Shown: positions 1-10,541 of the stretch, piece by piece | Numbering within the stretch: position 1 is the first letter of the stretch | How the letters are laid out: each line of letters begins with the position of its first letter | Assembly: GCA_022419385.1 (NCBI GenBank) | Contig: JAJUBI010000008.1 | Span: 1,426,001-1,490,000 of the forward strand | DNA: 64,000 nucleotides | DNA from: Paraconiothyrium sp. Pb-2020 | Taxonomy: Eukaryota; Ascomycota; Dothideomycetes; Pleosporales; Didymosphaeriaceae | Direction of reading: 5' to 3' | Notes under the pieces: generated by a model | What the model was told of the DNA's origin: nothing | The model's database searches: none | The model's input: only the letters and a program-made list of their open reading frames with translations | Program-made: the position numbers and the translations under genes

Positions 1-920
1 GAATCTTCCGGGATGCCCTTGTCGTACTTTCCGGTGAGGATACCAGAGTCCAACGGAGACCAGATGGTGGTGCCCATCTGGTAGTTCTTGAAGAGCGGCG
101 CGTACTCCTTCTCGAATCGCTCGCGGTGGAACGCATTGTATTGGGGCTGTTCGACAACGGGCGCAATGAGGTTGTACTTCTCGGCGATGTCGTGGGCTTC
201 CTGAATACGCTCGGCTGGCCATTCGGACGTGCCCCAGTAGTATGCGAGATTAAGGTCCCGGATCGTCTGTGTGAAAGCCTCGACAATCTCCTTCATTGGC
301 ACGCTGATACCATTAGACCTTAGCAAAGCGGCATTTCGGCGCAAACTTACTCGGGATCGTAACGATGGGCGAACACCACATCAACGTAATCTTGCTGGAG
401 ACGCTTGAGCGAGCTCTTCAAGCCTTCGACGATGTGCTTCTTGCTTAGTCCTCTGGTGTTGGGCTCTTGTCGTCCCGTTCCGAAGAACACCTGTCACCGT
501 TAGCAACTGCACGCTCACCAAACATCAGAGAGGATTACCTTGGTACTAAGGACATATTCATCTCGTGGCCAGGAGAGTTCACGCAGGGCATTGCCTAGAA
601 TGCGCGGGTACAGTCAGTGTAAGTCAGAATTGTGGGTTAAGTACGAGGCAGCTTTGTTGGAGACATTGCGACTTCGTACCAGGGCGGCACGTACCCATCT
701 CCACCTCACACTCGCCCTTTGCGTAAACTTCGGCGGTATCGAAGAAGTTGATGCCATAGCTCCATGCAGTTTCCATGCATTCCTTGACGATGCTACCCTT
801 CTGGGTCCCTCCGTAGGTCAACCATCCGCCAAGCGAGAAGACCGACACCTTCAGACCAGCGGGTCCAAGGCGACGGAACTGCATGTCCTTAGGGTCGAAT
901 TTTGATTCTACAGCAGGCAT
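1..920 (-). CDS. Aldo-keto reductase, voltage-gated K+ channel beta-subunit type (3' end outside window)
   Basis: This is an NADPH-dependent aldo-keto reductase of the potassium-channel beta-subunit class, expected in the cytosol. ATG is at 920. Exons read 920-695, 594-539, 490-351 and 303 to beyond the left edge, with GT...AG introns of 100, 48 and 47 nt that keep frame. The catalytic set is visible: Asp and Tyr in FFDTAEVY (about residue 60), Lys in VLSTKVFF and His in VFAHRYD. The class-specific SPLDSGILTGKYDKG stretch sits at the window edge. Only the C-terminal part is missing. Fungal members often act as general aldehyde/ketone reductases, so a channel partner is not implied. Splice sites are inferred by eye. 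Confidence 0.88.
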
Positions 921-1387
921 GGTGGGCGATATTGTTGTTCAACGGTGTTTGTTTGCTGTAAGAAAGTGGGTTCCTGTGGAATTAATGCCCAAGAGTTTGC
1001 AGCGGGGTTGCGCTTCTCTATATGGAGGGGCACCTTCAATGTCGCGGCGATTTCAAAGCTATCCCCATTATCGTTACGTCATGCAGCGCGACAAGTGTTT
1101 CGGCAGTCAATCTTCAGGGATCACAGACAGAGACAAGCGAGGAAATTGAGGGGCAAAAAAGAGTCTCCCCGCCCTCCTTCCCCAATGGGGCGGCAGCTAT
1201 GCGACAAACTCGCTGCGACGAGAGTAAGTGAGGTGTGGTTTGCTGACGGCCAAGAGCCGCAGTCGTAAGTCTAAGTCAACAAGAACGCACCCATGTTCGT
1301 TCAGCGCAATGCACGACGCGTTCCTCACGACTTTTCGATTCTTTGAGGATTCGACAAGCGCAGCCGAGGCAGGACGGGTACCACCAT

Positions 1388-1628
1388 GCCCCACTAACAC
1401 CCTTTGCTATCCCCGCGATACTCGATAAGCCATCGGCCCTACCCCATGTCGCATATATCCGCATCGTCGTGTCACTGCCTACACCGTAAAGCTTGCGAGG
1501 TTCAAACCATTTAGAATTTTGTAATTTCCATAGCCTTGGACCGTTTAACCTAGCATCAGTTGAGCCAGAGCTCATTAAAGAGACGTCGCAGACGTTTAGT
1601 AACGGGGATCCCAAGAACTTCTCTTGCA
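1388..1628 (-). pseudogene. Truncated duplicate of the 2.66-5.3 kb gene
   Basis: Read on the minus strand, this encodes LQEKFLGSPLLNVCDVSLM and then ADGLSSIAGIAKG. The same peptides occur, slightly changed, in the neighbouring minus-strand gene near 3670-3815 and 5172-5235. DNA identity is obvious over the stretch ending ACTTCTCTTGCA and stops abruptly at 1628. The segment therefore looks like a copy of that gene with about 1.4 kb deleted internally. It has no intact frame and lies directly against the tandem-repeat gene that follows. Confidence 0.65.
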
Positions 1629-2374
1629 AGGATATTGAGGAGGAGTTCCAAGACAAAGATGAACTTGTTGTCGAGGAGGGCGATGTCGAGGAGATGGAGG
1701 CGCCGGCGTCTGGTTCACGCCCCAAAAAGAACCCCCCCAAGGGACGTCGGCGCCATGTTGAGAAGAAGCTCTAGGACAAAGATGAACTTGTTGTCGAGGA
1801 AGACGCCGAGGAGATGGAGGTGCCGCCATCTGGTTCACGCCCGAAAAAGAACCCACCCAAGGGACGTCGCCGCCATGTTGCGAAGAAGCTTCAGGACAAA
1901 GATGAACTTATTGTCGACGAAAATAATACTGAGGAGATAGAGGTGCCGCCAGCTGCTTTACGCCCCCAAAAGAAACCCTTCCTCAAGAGGCATCGCCGCC
2001 ACATTAAGGGGGAGCTCCAGGACAAAGGTGAAGTTGTTGTCAACGAGGATGACGCCGAGGAGATGGAGGTACTGGCATCTTCCTCACTCCCTAAAAAGAG
2101 ACCTATCCCCAAGAGGCGTCACCGCCACCTTGAGGGGGAGCTCCAGGACAAAGGTGAACTCGTTGTCGACGAAGATGATGCTGAGGAGATGGAGGTGCCG
2201 GCATCTTCCTCACGCCCTAAGAAGAATCGACTCCCCGTGGAACTCCGTCGCCGCGTTAAGCGTAAAGCTGTAACAGCCGAGCGACCAGAGTTTATGTATT
2301 ACATATGCACTCCATGTGCTCTTATATGGGCGACGAGGGAGGACAGGGAGAAGCATATTAACAGTACGCATTAG
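1629..2374 (+). pseudogene. Tandem-repeat protein with C-terminal C2H2-like zinc finger, broken by one TAG
   Basis: The plus frame encodes five copies of a 40-42 residue unit. Each unit pairs an acidic half (such as DELVVDEDDAEEMEVP) with a basic half (such as SRPKKNPPKGRRRHV). A C-terminal finger has Cys-x2-Cys-x12-His-x4-His spacing (CTPCALIW...HINSTH). One in-frame TAG at 1772-1774 splits it, at a spot where the later copies have CAG. No ATG start is visible. The first in-frame ATG lies inside the first repeat (about 1695), and the sequence before 1629 belongs to a duplicated fragment of another gene, so the 5' end is probably lost. An alternating acidic/basic repeat with one finger suggests a nuclear nucleic-acid-binding protein, but no family was recognised. 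Confidence 0.55.
1652..2260 (+). repeat. Five-copy coding minisatellite, period 120-126 bp
   Basis: The core GACAAAGATGAACTTGTTGT (with variants) starts at 1652, 1775, 1895, 2021 and 2147. The periods of 123, 120, 126 and 126 nt are all multiples of three, so copy-number change keeps the reading frame. Copies 4 and 5 are most alike, as are copies 1 and 2, suggesting stepwise duplication. Confidence 0.9.
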
Positions 2375-2657
2375 ATAATTCTATATAGGTATCAACTATG
2401 ATATGTTTGCGCTTCCACCTTAGGACAGACCAAAGACCATTCGAGCCGTCTTCATTCTGCCTCATCCATAGGCTGCTTGCTCCGATACTACACAAACCTC
2501 CCAGCATTCTCATCAAAGAACCGGATGAGTTCACAATCCGCTTCTGTGTCGACGGTAGCATCGTGCCAGCCATTTCTATGCGTCCCAGAGAATACTGTCT
2601 GATAAGCCGTCTGTAGTCGCAGAACTTCTAGGTCTGAAGAAACGCCCATTGCACTCA

Positions 2658-5298
2658 TTAGATTGAACCTTTGAAATGGTTCATGTAGACTGACCCTTGG
2701 GTAATGAGGCTGTTGTCGCCTGCAAGGATTTTCGCTGTTGCCTCCCAATCCAATGGATTCTTTGCCCATGAAACAATCAAACAATCCTTTTCGAGACCGA
2801 TTTCGTTTTCCAATCTCTCGCAGAGCTCGGTCGCGGTAATACCAATAGCAGGACGATAGTATTTTCTCAACGTCCAGTAGAGTAGATGCGGGGAAAATCC
2901 ACGCATAACGTCGATGCCTAAGCCATCTGCACGTTCCTTACACACAATCTTCTCTATCTCAGCGACTCTGAGAGTGCCATAACGTAGGTAGGCGTTGTAC
3001 CTGGCTCCGGTGAACGGGTTCTCAATAGCAAACTGGAATGTGATAGCGGCAACTCCGCCAATGGGTGCATTTCCTTCAATATCGACGACCCATACCTGAC
3101 CTTTCTTCTTATATGTCTGGAGCAGGCGGATTGACTCTTGCAGCCTTCCAAGATCCCTGACACTCGATCTCTCGCGCCATGCGAAGATAGGGTTGACTTA
3201 CGCAGCGAGCTCTACCTCTATCAGGTGATGGATGTTTGCTGTGCCTAGCGATATGAGAGCTTCCCATTTCCGCGAGTGGTATTCGCAGAAGATGGAACGC
3301 TTGTACCTCTCCTGATTACACAAGATGGTAAGGATGCATTTTGGTAGTCGGTTGATCAGTGGTGGGTGCGCGATTGTTGGTGTTGGCTCACCTGGCGTCA
3401 GCGTGATATAATCAAGGAAGATGCGTCCGAACGGTAGAGCAGGCCCCTTCTTTTCCCACTGGACGCGCAGGCCATAGGTCTTGATAAACGAGAGTGTTGA
3501 CTTGATCGACAAGAATCGTTCAGAATCATGATGGAACTCGGCTCTCTTGTCTCGGAGCTTCTACCTAAGTCCTCGGATCTTAAAGTCGATGTGTTGTGCG
3601 TCGTACAGCAATCGCGGCACCACAACGTCTCCAGGCTGTAGTGATAGCTTCGCTGCCCATACGTTGCAAAACTTGCGGGGGTCATAACCTTTGGAATAGT
3701 CGTAGTTTTCCCATAGCCTTTGACCGCCATTCAACCTGGAACCACTTGAGCCAGATGCCATCAAAGAGACGTCGCAGACGTTTAGCAACGGGGATCCCAA
3801 GAACTTCTCTTGCAGGCGACGGTCTATGTCTCCCCACGTTAATTGCCAGCTCGTTTGATTTGCGTCTGAGCCATCTACCCATTTTTCTCCATCGATCTTG
3901 CGCGTGAAGTGATGGGAGTCTCTGCCTTGTAAGGACCTCTCGAGTTTGACCTCCATGTGATCGGCGGATCCAAGAAGTGTGACAGATAGAGGGAGTAAGA
4001 TGTGTGTTTCGTCTTCCCACTCCAGTGCGATGGTATACACATTCATGCCACGAAAGCTGAAGAAACTGTTCTTCCTGGCGGTGTCGTCAAAGATGAGCTG
4101 TTCGTCTTCTTTAGGGCTTGCGGAAGCGCGCATGCCGGGAAGAGCGACAATGTAAGGACAGGCGTGTTTGAGCTAGCGCAATTAGTACCAGCGTCTCGAT
4201 CGAACTGAATAGAAAATGGAAAGCTTACAGTAGGGTCAGCCGTGAGCAGCGAAAGGCATAGCAAACTAACAGCCTGCTCATTCGCCTCTTGCTGTCTCCT
4301 GATGTTTATCAGAGGATTGACTCCTGCCACTCCTGTCGAGATATCTTGCCCCTTGCACCTGTACAACAGTTTGCAGGGGTCCTTCACGTTATCAGACGTG
4401 ATAGTAGGCCGCTCTGTTCCATGCAAAGGTGTATTCCTAAAGGTATCCATATTGCGTGTTCTCTTCACAAAGACCTCAGATACCGCATGCCTACCCGGCA
4501 GGCCAAGGGTGATATGGTTCTCCAAGATGTCGCTGGGCCGTCTGTTGCCCTCGGTGATTCCGTCGGTCTCAATGATGTCGGTCAGGCCGCTGCCCTCGGT
4601 CAGTCCGCCGTTCTCGATGATGTCGGTCAGGCCGCTGCTCTCGGTCGGTCCGCCGGCCTTGTTGATGTCGTTCAGGCCGCTGCTATCGGTGATGTTGCTG
4701 GGCCCGCTGCCCTCATCACTCTTGTTGAGCTCGTTGCAAAGCTGTGCGAATCGTGCGGCGGGGGACGCCGTGTAGAGCCCGCGATGGAAGTAAACGTTAA
4801 GAAAAGGATCAGGGCTGTCCCAGCCATCTAGGTTGAGCGCACGTAGAACCCGCGGGCCTTGATTGCTTGCAATCAATGTCAAGAGGTAGATTCCATAGGT
4901 ACTGTCAATGCCTGCCAGGTCAGGGAGCTCTCGCCAATTGTCCTCCCCAAGCCCCTATAAGTATTCGGCAATGTCTTGCGTTCGGACGCCGTCCATCTAA
5001 TCGAGTTTCGAGGGTTTCCTGGTAGGAGACTATACAATCAGCGTAAGCAGAGAACTATCGAACAAACAACCTGATCCTACGTACAGACTACACAAACGTG
5101 GTGTCTGAATTACCGCGTAATAGGGTTGCGGGCAAGATGGACGCGAGTGGTATTGGTGATAGGTACATTACTCATGATGCCCTTCGCTATCCCCGCGATA
5201 TTCGATAAGCCATCAGCTTTACGCTCATGTCGCCTATGCCGCAGCGTTCCCTTCACAGTGGCCGTCACAAATAACTGAATTGGCTCTTGTATCAACAT
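2658..5298 (-). pseudogene. Uncharacterised multi-exon gene with two in-frame TAG codons
   Basis: A long protein can be read from about 5000 down to a stop at 2658. It uses introns at 4173-4228 (56 nt) and 3157-3201 (45 nt) that preserve frame. In the same frame are TAG codons at complement 4955-4957 (before GLGEDNW) and complement 3561-3563 (between FKIRGLR and KLRDKRAE), and coding-like sequence continues on both sides of each. A further segment at 5110-5298 contains ADGLSNIAGIAKG and is probably the 5' exon. The protein has a 15-residue repeat (GLTDIIENGGLTEGS type) near 4540-4720. Its C-terminal part includes GFSPHLLYWTLRKYYRP. I do not recognise the family. A degenerate partial copy lies at 1388-1628. 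Confidence 0.5.
4535..4720 (-). repeat. 45-bp coding minisatellite, about four units
   Basis: The unit GATGATGTCGGTCAGGCCGC (first 20 nt of 45) recurs with small changes. It encodes on the minus strand a Gly/Leu/Thr/Asp/Ile/Glu-rich 15-residue unit. It lies inside the uncharacterised gene above. Confidence 0.8.
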
Positions 5299-6176
5299 GA
5301 GGTGCGGCTATGCGTTATCAATTTATAACTTCGAACACGTATTATAGGGCAAGTCACCCTGGGCTAAACTACCATGGACTGAGCCTGCAGCTAATCGTCT
5401 AAGCTCCTGATATATGGAGCCGAGAATTTTGCACCATCAAGTGTAGTTGTTTGTGTCGCCTTATGTGCTTTGGATAATGTGTTTACGTCTGTCGCTGCAT
5501 TCGAAAGTGTTTCACACTTTGAGCCGGTGCCACGCTACGTTTTGCAATTATCGCAGGGGTCTGCGGCTGCGTGCACTCGACCAATCCTCCGCGCGCCGCC
5601 AGAGCTCCCGTACACATTCCACATGCAGCGCTGACAGGCACCCAAGCAATGCCATACGCTCGATTCATACTGACAGGGTACACAGGAAAGCTTGTATAAA
5701 GGGGTAAATGTTTTGAAACACGTTCGCGGCGACGATCTCCAACTCAGCGCTACCCCACAACCAATTGAAACTCTGCGAGGGGCTCGTCACGTGGTGGCGT
5801 CAACCCTTCGTTGGCTGTCATTGCCTCATTCAACCTAACCCCTCACAAAACATCTCGCCTTCTTGCTTGAAGGGGTAGCGACTATGGAACAAAGGATCAT
5901 GCTTGTGGGGTTAGCATTCCATCCTTTGGTTGGGCAAGATATATCAGGGCGACGATGCCTTCACAACAATTTTCCTTGCTCATTGTCTCGTTCATTTCAC
6001 GTCCAACATTGTGAAGGCGGAGAGAAGCATTGCGCGTACATTCCTTTGTTGCTTTAACCCTTATATTCTTACGTGGTGCTCACGCCCTCTATCCCAATTA
6101 TATAACGCTCGTTCTCAAAAACACTGCTCGAGGTTTAGAAGCGAGATTTACAACTACAATCACAACAACCAACAAC
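5299..6176. other. Intergenic; no gene seen
   Basis: No long coding frame with fungal character is visible on either strand. A TATAAAGG box occurs at about 5694, roughly 480 bp before the next gene start, too far for confident assignment. The last 60 bp before 6177 are rich in CAA/ACA, as is common for fungal 5' leaders. Confidence 0.5.
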
Positions 6177-6831
6177 ATGTTTTCCTTACGCTCTTTGGTT
6201 CTGGGCTGCGCCCTCCTCTCTACCACTGCCTTCGCCCTCCCAACTCCCCAAGACTCCTCCGACACCGACTGCACCATCACCGCGGATGACCTGACCGCCA
6301 TCGATCCCACCACCGCTACATGTAGCAGCACAGGCGACTTCGCATCCGAGTGCGCAGACGCCGCCACCGCCGCCCCAGCCATCTCCTCTGCCTTCTCGAA
6401 GTACTCCATCACTGAGCCCGGCGTCCAAGCCGCCCTCATCGCCATCATGCTCTACGAATCCGGCTCCTTCAAGTACAACCACAACCACTTCCCAGCACCA
6501 GGCCGCCCAGGCCAAGGAACGCGGAACATGCAAATGGCTCCGTTCAACGAGAAGTATGCGACTGCTCTGTATGGAGCGGACAAGGTCGCGGCGGCACAGG
6601 CGCAGGGTGGTGAAGATGCGGTGCTGGCACTTGTGCAGGGGGATGAAGATAGTTTCGGTAGCGCGGCGCGGCGTGGTTTTTGACTACCCAGTGTGATGCT
6701 AGCATTGAGGATGGGCTTGCGAGTGGGACGTCGGCGGGCTGGGATGCGTACTTGACTAGCTGCGTGGGACGACTCATACGGCTGATCGAGATGTTAGCTG
6801 GACGAATGCGAAGAAGGTGCTTGGGGCTTAG
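6177..6831 (+). pseudogene. Secreted protein of a conserved fungal type, two frameshifts
   Basis: ATG at 6177 opens a protein with a clear signal peptide (MFSLRSLVLGCALLSTTAFA), then a mature region with YESGSFKYNHNHFP and GQGTRNMQM motifs. The frame is lost at about 6665. There CGGCG is present twice in tandem; removing one 5-bp copy restores SAAWFLTTQCD and the frame starting near 6680. A second loss of one base near 6770, after SCVG, would restore TTHTADRDV and lead to TAG at 6829-6831. The reconstructed domain resembles small secreted fungal proteins that look lysozyme/transglycosylase-like, but I cannot name the family. The breaks could be real or sequencing error. Confidence 0.6.
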
Positions 6832-7314
6832 CGGTGGGGACGAGCGGTGGGCGGTGGAGACCAAGGGGGGAGTGTGGAGGAGGTGAAGCCGAGTGCTGCT
6901 CGTCGGTTGAGCGTGACGCCGCGAGTGTTGCTTTCGCTTGTTGTCATGATTTTGTGCGTTTGATACCCGGCTTCTGGTGCAAGGTCGTAGGCACTGTGTG
7001 CTCGCCCTTGCGAAGAAGTGAACGTTCTTCAATTCAGTTTATATTATATGCCAAGATTTTCCTTTACGGTTCCACTATGACACAATTTCGATTGGCTTCC
7101 CCAGATATGGTATCCCAACGTGTCTGCCATGTAATTGACTAGTCTCAGAGTGAAGGGTTGCTTCGGGGCTGCAGATTGGCATTCTTGAGACGCATTCCGG
7201 CACGAATCCTCGTGTCTTGCTTAGAGTCCCTTAAACATCGTCAGAGGACTTTTTCAGGTAACTTTACGCAAGAACAACTCTTCATCTCCTCTCACTCAGC
7301 ATTCTTGATTGAAC
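6832..7314. other. Intergenic; no gene seen
   Basis: This stretch holds the 3' flank of the secreted-protein gene and the 5' flank of the RBR ligase gene. No coding frame, RNA gene or repeat is supported. Confidence 0.5.
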
Positions 7315-8881
7315 ATGGAATTAGCAAACCTTCCTCCTGCTACAGCTCGATTGGCTGTCGAGCTGCAGCTCGCAGACATCAATGCGATCATGCAAGACTT
7401 GGATACGGGAGACGCGTACGCAGCTTTCGACGCGACGCAAGCAGGACTTAAAGCAACGCTGTCCTTGCTGCAAGATCAGATCTGTGCCATGGAGATCCTC
7501 AGAGCCGACCATGAAGACCGAGTCATCTTTGAAAATCTTCGTCAGGAGGAAAGGCAGGCGGAGCGGGATCACCTAATGGCGCGTGGAATGTGTGATGCCA
7601 CTATCGAAGATGGTGGAACCGGATGCTCAACTCCAGGGCCAGCGCACTGCATCGAGGTACAAGAATCGTGGCTGGGCGATGCCTTTCAAGATCCTGATGC
7701 GAGACTTGGAGGAGAAGAATATATCGTCAAGATTCCAGAAGACAATTGTTCCACCTATCGTGGTCACAGCGTCCAACAGGTTCAGCAAGTAGCTAGCGAT
7801 CCAGCAGCTAGCTATGCAGAATCGTCCACCCGGCCAGTGGGCAAGGGCAAAGGGAAAGCCAAAGAGGCCGTTAGCGAGCATGTGACGCATACCTTCTGTT
7901 CGGCTTGTATGGAGCAGTTCACGCGTTTCGATGTGTTGGAACTAGGCTGCAAACGCCAGGGCGATGATACCTACCATGCTTACTGTAGAAGCTGCCTAGT
8001 TGACCTGTTTCAAACCAGCCTCACGGACACGACACTCTTTCCGCCACGCTGTTGCGGCAAACACATACCGGTACTTGCTTGCGTGGATCTCTTACCGTCA
8101 GCGCTAGTGAAACGGTATCAAGACAAGCAGCTTGAACTGGCATCGCCAAATCCAGTATACTGCAGCAATCGGTACTGTGCCAAATTCATCAAGGCCGGAG
8201 ACGTCGCCGCTGATGTTGCGGTATGCCAGAGCTGCAGCACGGAGACGTGTACAGTCTGTAAAAACCCGAAGCACAATGGGTTGTGTCCAGACGATCCTAC
8301 CGTGAAGATATTGATGGATGTAGCTGGCAAAAAGCGGTGGCAACGATGTCCCCGGTGTAGGACTATGGTCGAACTACTCGTGGGCTGTTATCACATGCGG
8401 TGAGTCTGCGAGATATGTATATGGTAAAGTAAAGAAGGACGTGCTAACAAACTACAGATGTAGATGCGGGGGCGAATTTTGTTACTTATGCGCAAAACGC
8501 TGGAAGACATGCTCGTGTTCTCAATGGGATGAGAACCACCTCCTTGCTGGTGACCAGATGCTTGACGACCCGGGGAATGAGATTGCTATGCCGGAGCAGG
8601 AAGAGATGTTGGAAGCGGATCCTGCCCTTGATGTCTTGAACGACCTGCAATTGCGAGTTGCCACTGTTGCTGGAGGCTTTGCCATTACAAACAACGAGGG
8701 AGAGGCAGGGGCTGATGATGTGCAGCATGTCGATTCCTGCCAGCATCACTGGAAACGAGCATATGGCAAAGACGGCGAGCTCGAGATCTGTGGAATTTGC
8801 TTCTATCGTTTGAGATTCGTCAATTCTTGTACAGTTTGTAAGACGAAGGTTTGTAACCGATGTCTGAACAACAGACTATAG
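7315..8881 (+). CDS. RBR-type E3 ubiquitin ligase (RING1-IBR-RING2)
   Basis: Exons 7315-8399 and 8458-8881 (58-nt intron) give 502 residues. ATG 7315 is the first in frame. The N-terminal ~190 residues are helical and charged. RING1 begins CSACMEQF (about residue 193). The IBR follows, with YCSNRYC and CTVCKNPKHNGLC. RING2 begins CPRC (about 343), and GCYHMRCRCGGEFCYLC holds the expected thioester cysteine of RBR ligases (the Cys of GCYH, about 358). The intron falls inside this motif, so correct splicing is needed to complete it. A final Cys-rich segment closes the protein. The family transfers ubiquitin through a Cys intermediate; the substrate is unknown. Such genes are expanded in filamentous fungi. 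Confidence 0.9.
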
Positions 8882-9007
8882 GCAGGAGCGACCTCCGAAT
8901 GTAGATGCGTGATTCTGGGACTTAGTTCTCAGAGCGGTACTTCTTATGTCTCATCCATATTGTTATTTGTTACATAATCGCTGCGATATTCACCAATCTC
9001 AGAGATG

Positions 9008-10517
9008 CTACGCAATTTTATATGAGAACTTGAAGGCCTCATGAATCTCGTCTTCCTCCGCCACGCGATACGTTTCTGGCGCTAGGGAGCAACAGCCCCA
9101 ACAAGAAGGTTTCGATATGATTTTTCCTGTGGTTGTACGAATCGACATGGACTCTAGGCGAGTGGCAGTTTCTACGGATGTCGGTCTTTTCTGGGGGTCC
9201 TCTGCAATCATATTACCTAAGAGATCCAGAAGCAAGATTGGCGACGGTAGCGGATGCCATCGGAGAACCTCTTCGTCTTTGTCTTCTGGCCTCACTTTGT
9301 TTCGTAATTTCTGAATCCACTGGTGTACTTGCGGTAACGTTAAGTGAAAAGCATCACTGTCCCCTCCTTGCGCTCGAAATGCTTCGAACTCAGCCAGAGA
9401 TTCACGTACATGGACGGTATACATGTCAAGAAAGACGCAACCCAGTGAAAAGATATCAGAAGCCCTGCCCCGTGGCTGCTGTGCTGCTACCTCCGGACTA
9501 CACCATCTCTTTGTCATTGATGATGGGCCTTCCGTTTGTGATCCGTCTTCCTTGATGAAGGCCCTGCTTATTCCAAAATCGGTTCTGTTTCCGTTAATGA
9601 TAAGGTAAGAGAATGCGAGAACTTGACGCTTACAGGTAGACAGACCGCACTGTTGGACGTCCCAAAGTGCGCCTTTCGTGAACCAAGATGTTGCTCGGTT
9701 TTATATCCATATGGCGAATGCCCTGGCTATGCATATAACGGAGTGCATGCGTCAGGCAGAAAAAGAAGCGTGACAGATCTTCCTGTGCTCTGGCTCACGG
9801 GGAGCTATTTCCAGACCAGAAAAAGTCCGTGGGGCTCCATTCATCTAGGAACTTGGCCAAGTCTCCAGTCGCAACAGGATAAAGTAACATAGAAAAAGTG
9901 TTCTTCTGAAGATATGTGCCCACCATTTGTATGATATGGGGATGTCGCAATCTATGCAGATACGAGACTTCGGGGACTAGATCTTTCAGGCTTGCCCTAC
10001 GTTTACAGGGAATCGATTTGCGAGCCAGTCGTATTCTACGGCAACGAACTGATTCGATTAATGCAGTGGCTGAATAACCAATTGTCTTCTCGACTTCCAG
10101 AGGGATATGTTCGTTCTCCTTGAACTCGACGTGCTGGCCCCGTCCCGACCAGTTAAGCTCTACTTCTTTCGCTACTAGTAGCTTTTGCTCCTGCAGAGTC
10201 CTCCCGTATTCCGAGTCTGTGTTTAGACGTCCTGGGGTCTCTAAATGACTCATATATCCGGGAGTAGCCGTGAAGAAAGCCTCTGGTGTCGCGGTATCAT
10301 CCGTGTGTTGTATGTCCGGTTGCTGCGGTGACTCTTCAGCAGGCCCTTTGGTGGGCGTAAGCATGGCGGCCCCCGGAAGACAGACATTGCCTTCAGAATA
10401 TGCGGTGTCTTGGAAATTCTGTTCCATTGTGTACGGTGTGTTGTGTCCTGCTGTATTGGTCTGCGGGGTATCAGGCTGACGCACCTGAGGGCAGTGCTTC
10501 ACGAGGTGCCAACTCAT
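9008..10517 (-). pseudogene. Serine/threonine protein kinase interrupted by an in-frame TGA
   Basis: ATG 10517 opens a ~120-residue disordered N-terminus and then a kinase fold. LARKSI supplies the ATP-site Lys and EVSYLHRLRHPHI the helix-C Glu. The catalytic loop is HMDIKPSN, where Met replaces the usual Arg of HRD. After a 49-nt intron (9585-9633), LTDFGIS and SPEV (APE position) follow, and the frame ends at 9008. A TGA at 9795-9797 lies in this same frame between the hinge and the catalytic loop. No plausible intron removes it, because flanking candidates are 34 nt or shorter. Without the TGA the gene would be one complete kinase. It is either a recent null allele or a base error. Confidence 0.7.
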
Positions 10518-10541
10518 TGGCTAGCGGCTTGTCATGAATAC

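Noticed and set aside
3312..3391. 80-nt intron in the 2.66-5.3 kb gene
   Set aside because: Splicing would shift the frame, while the sequence reads through openly, so no intron is needed.
6652..6694. Intron explaining the secreted-protein frameshift
   Set aside because: The only GT...AG pair spans 34 nt with no branch site; a 5-bp tandem duplication explains the break better.
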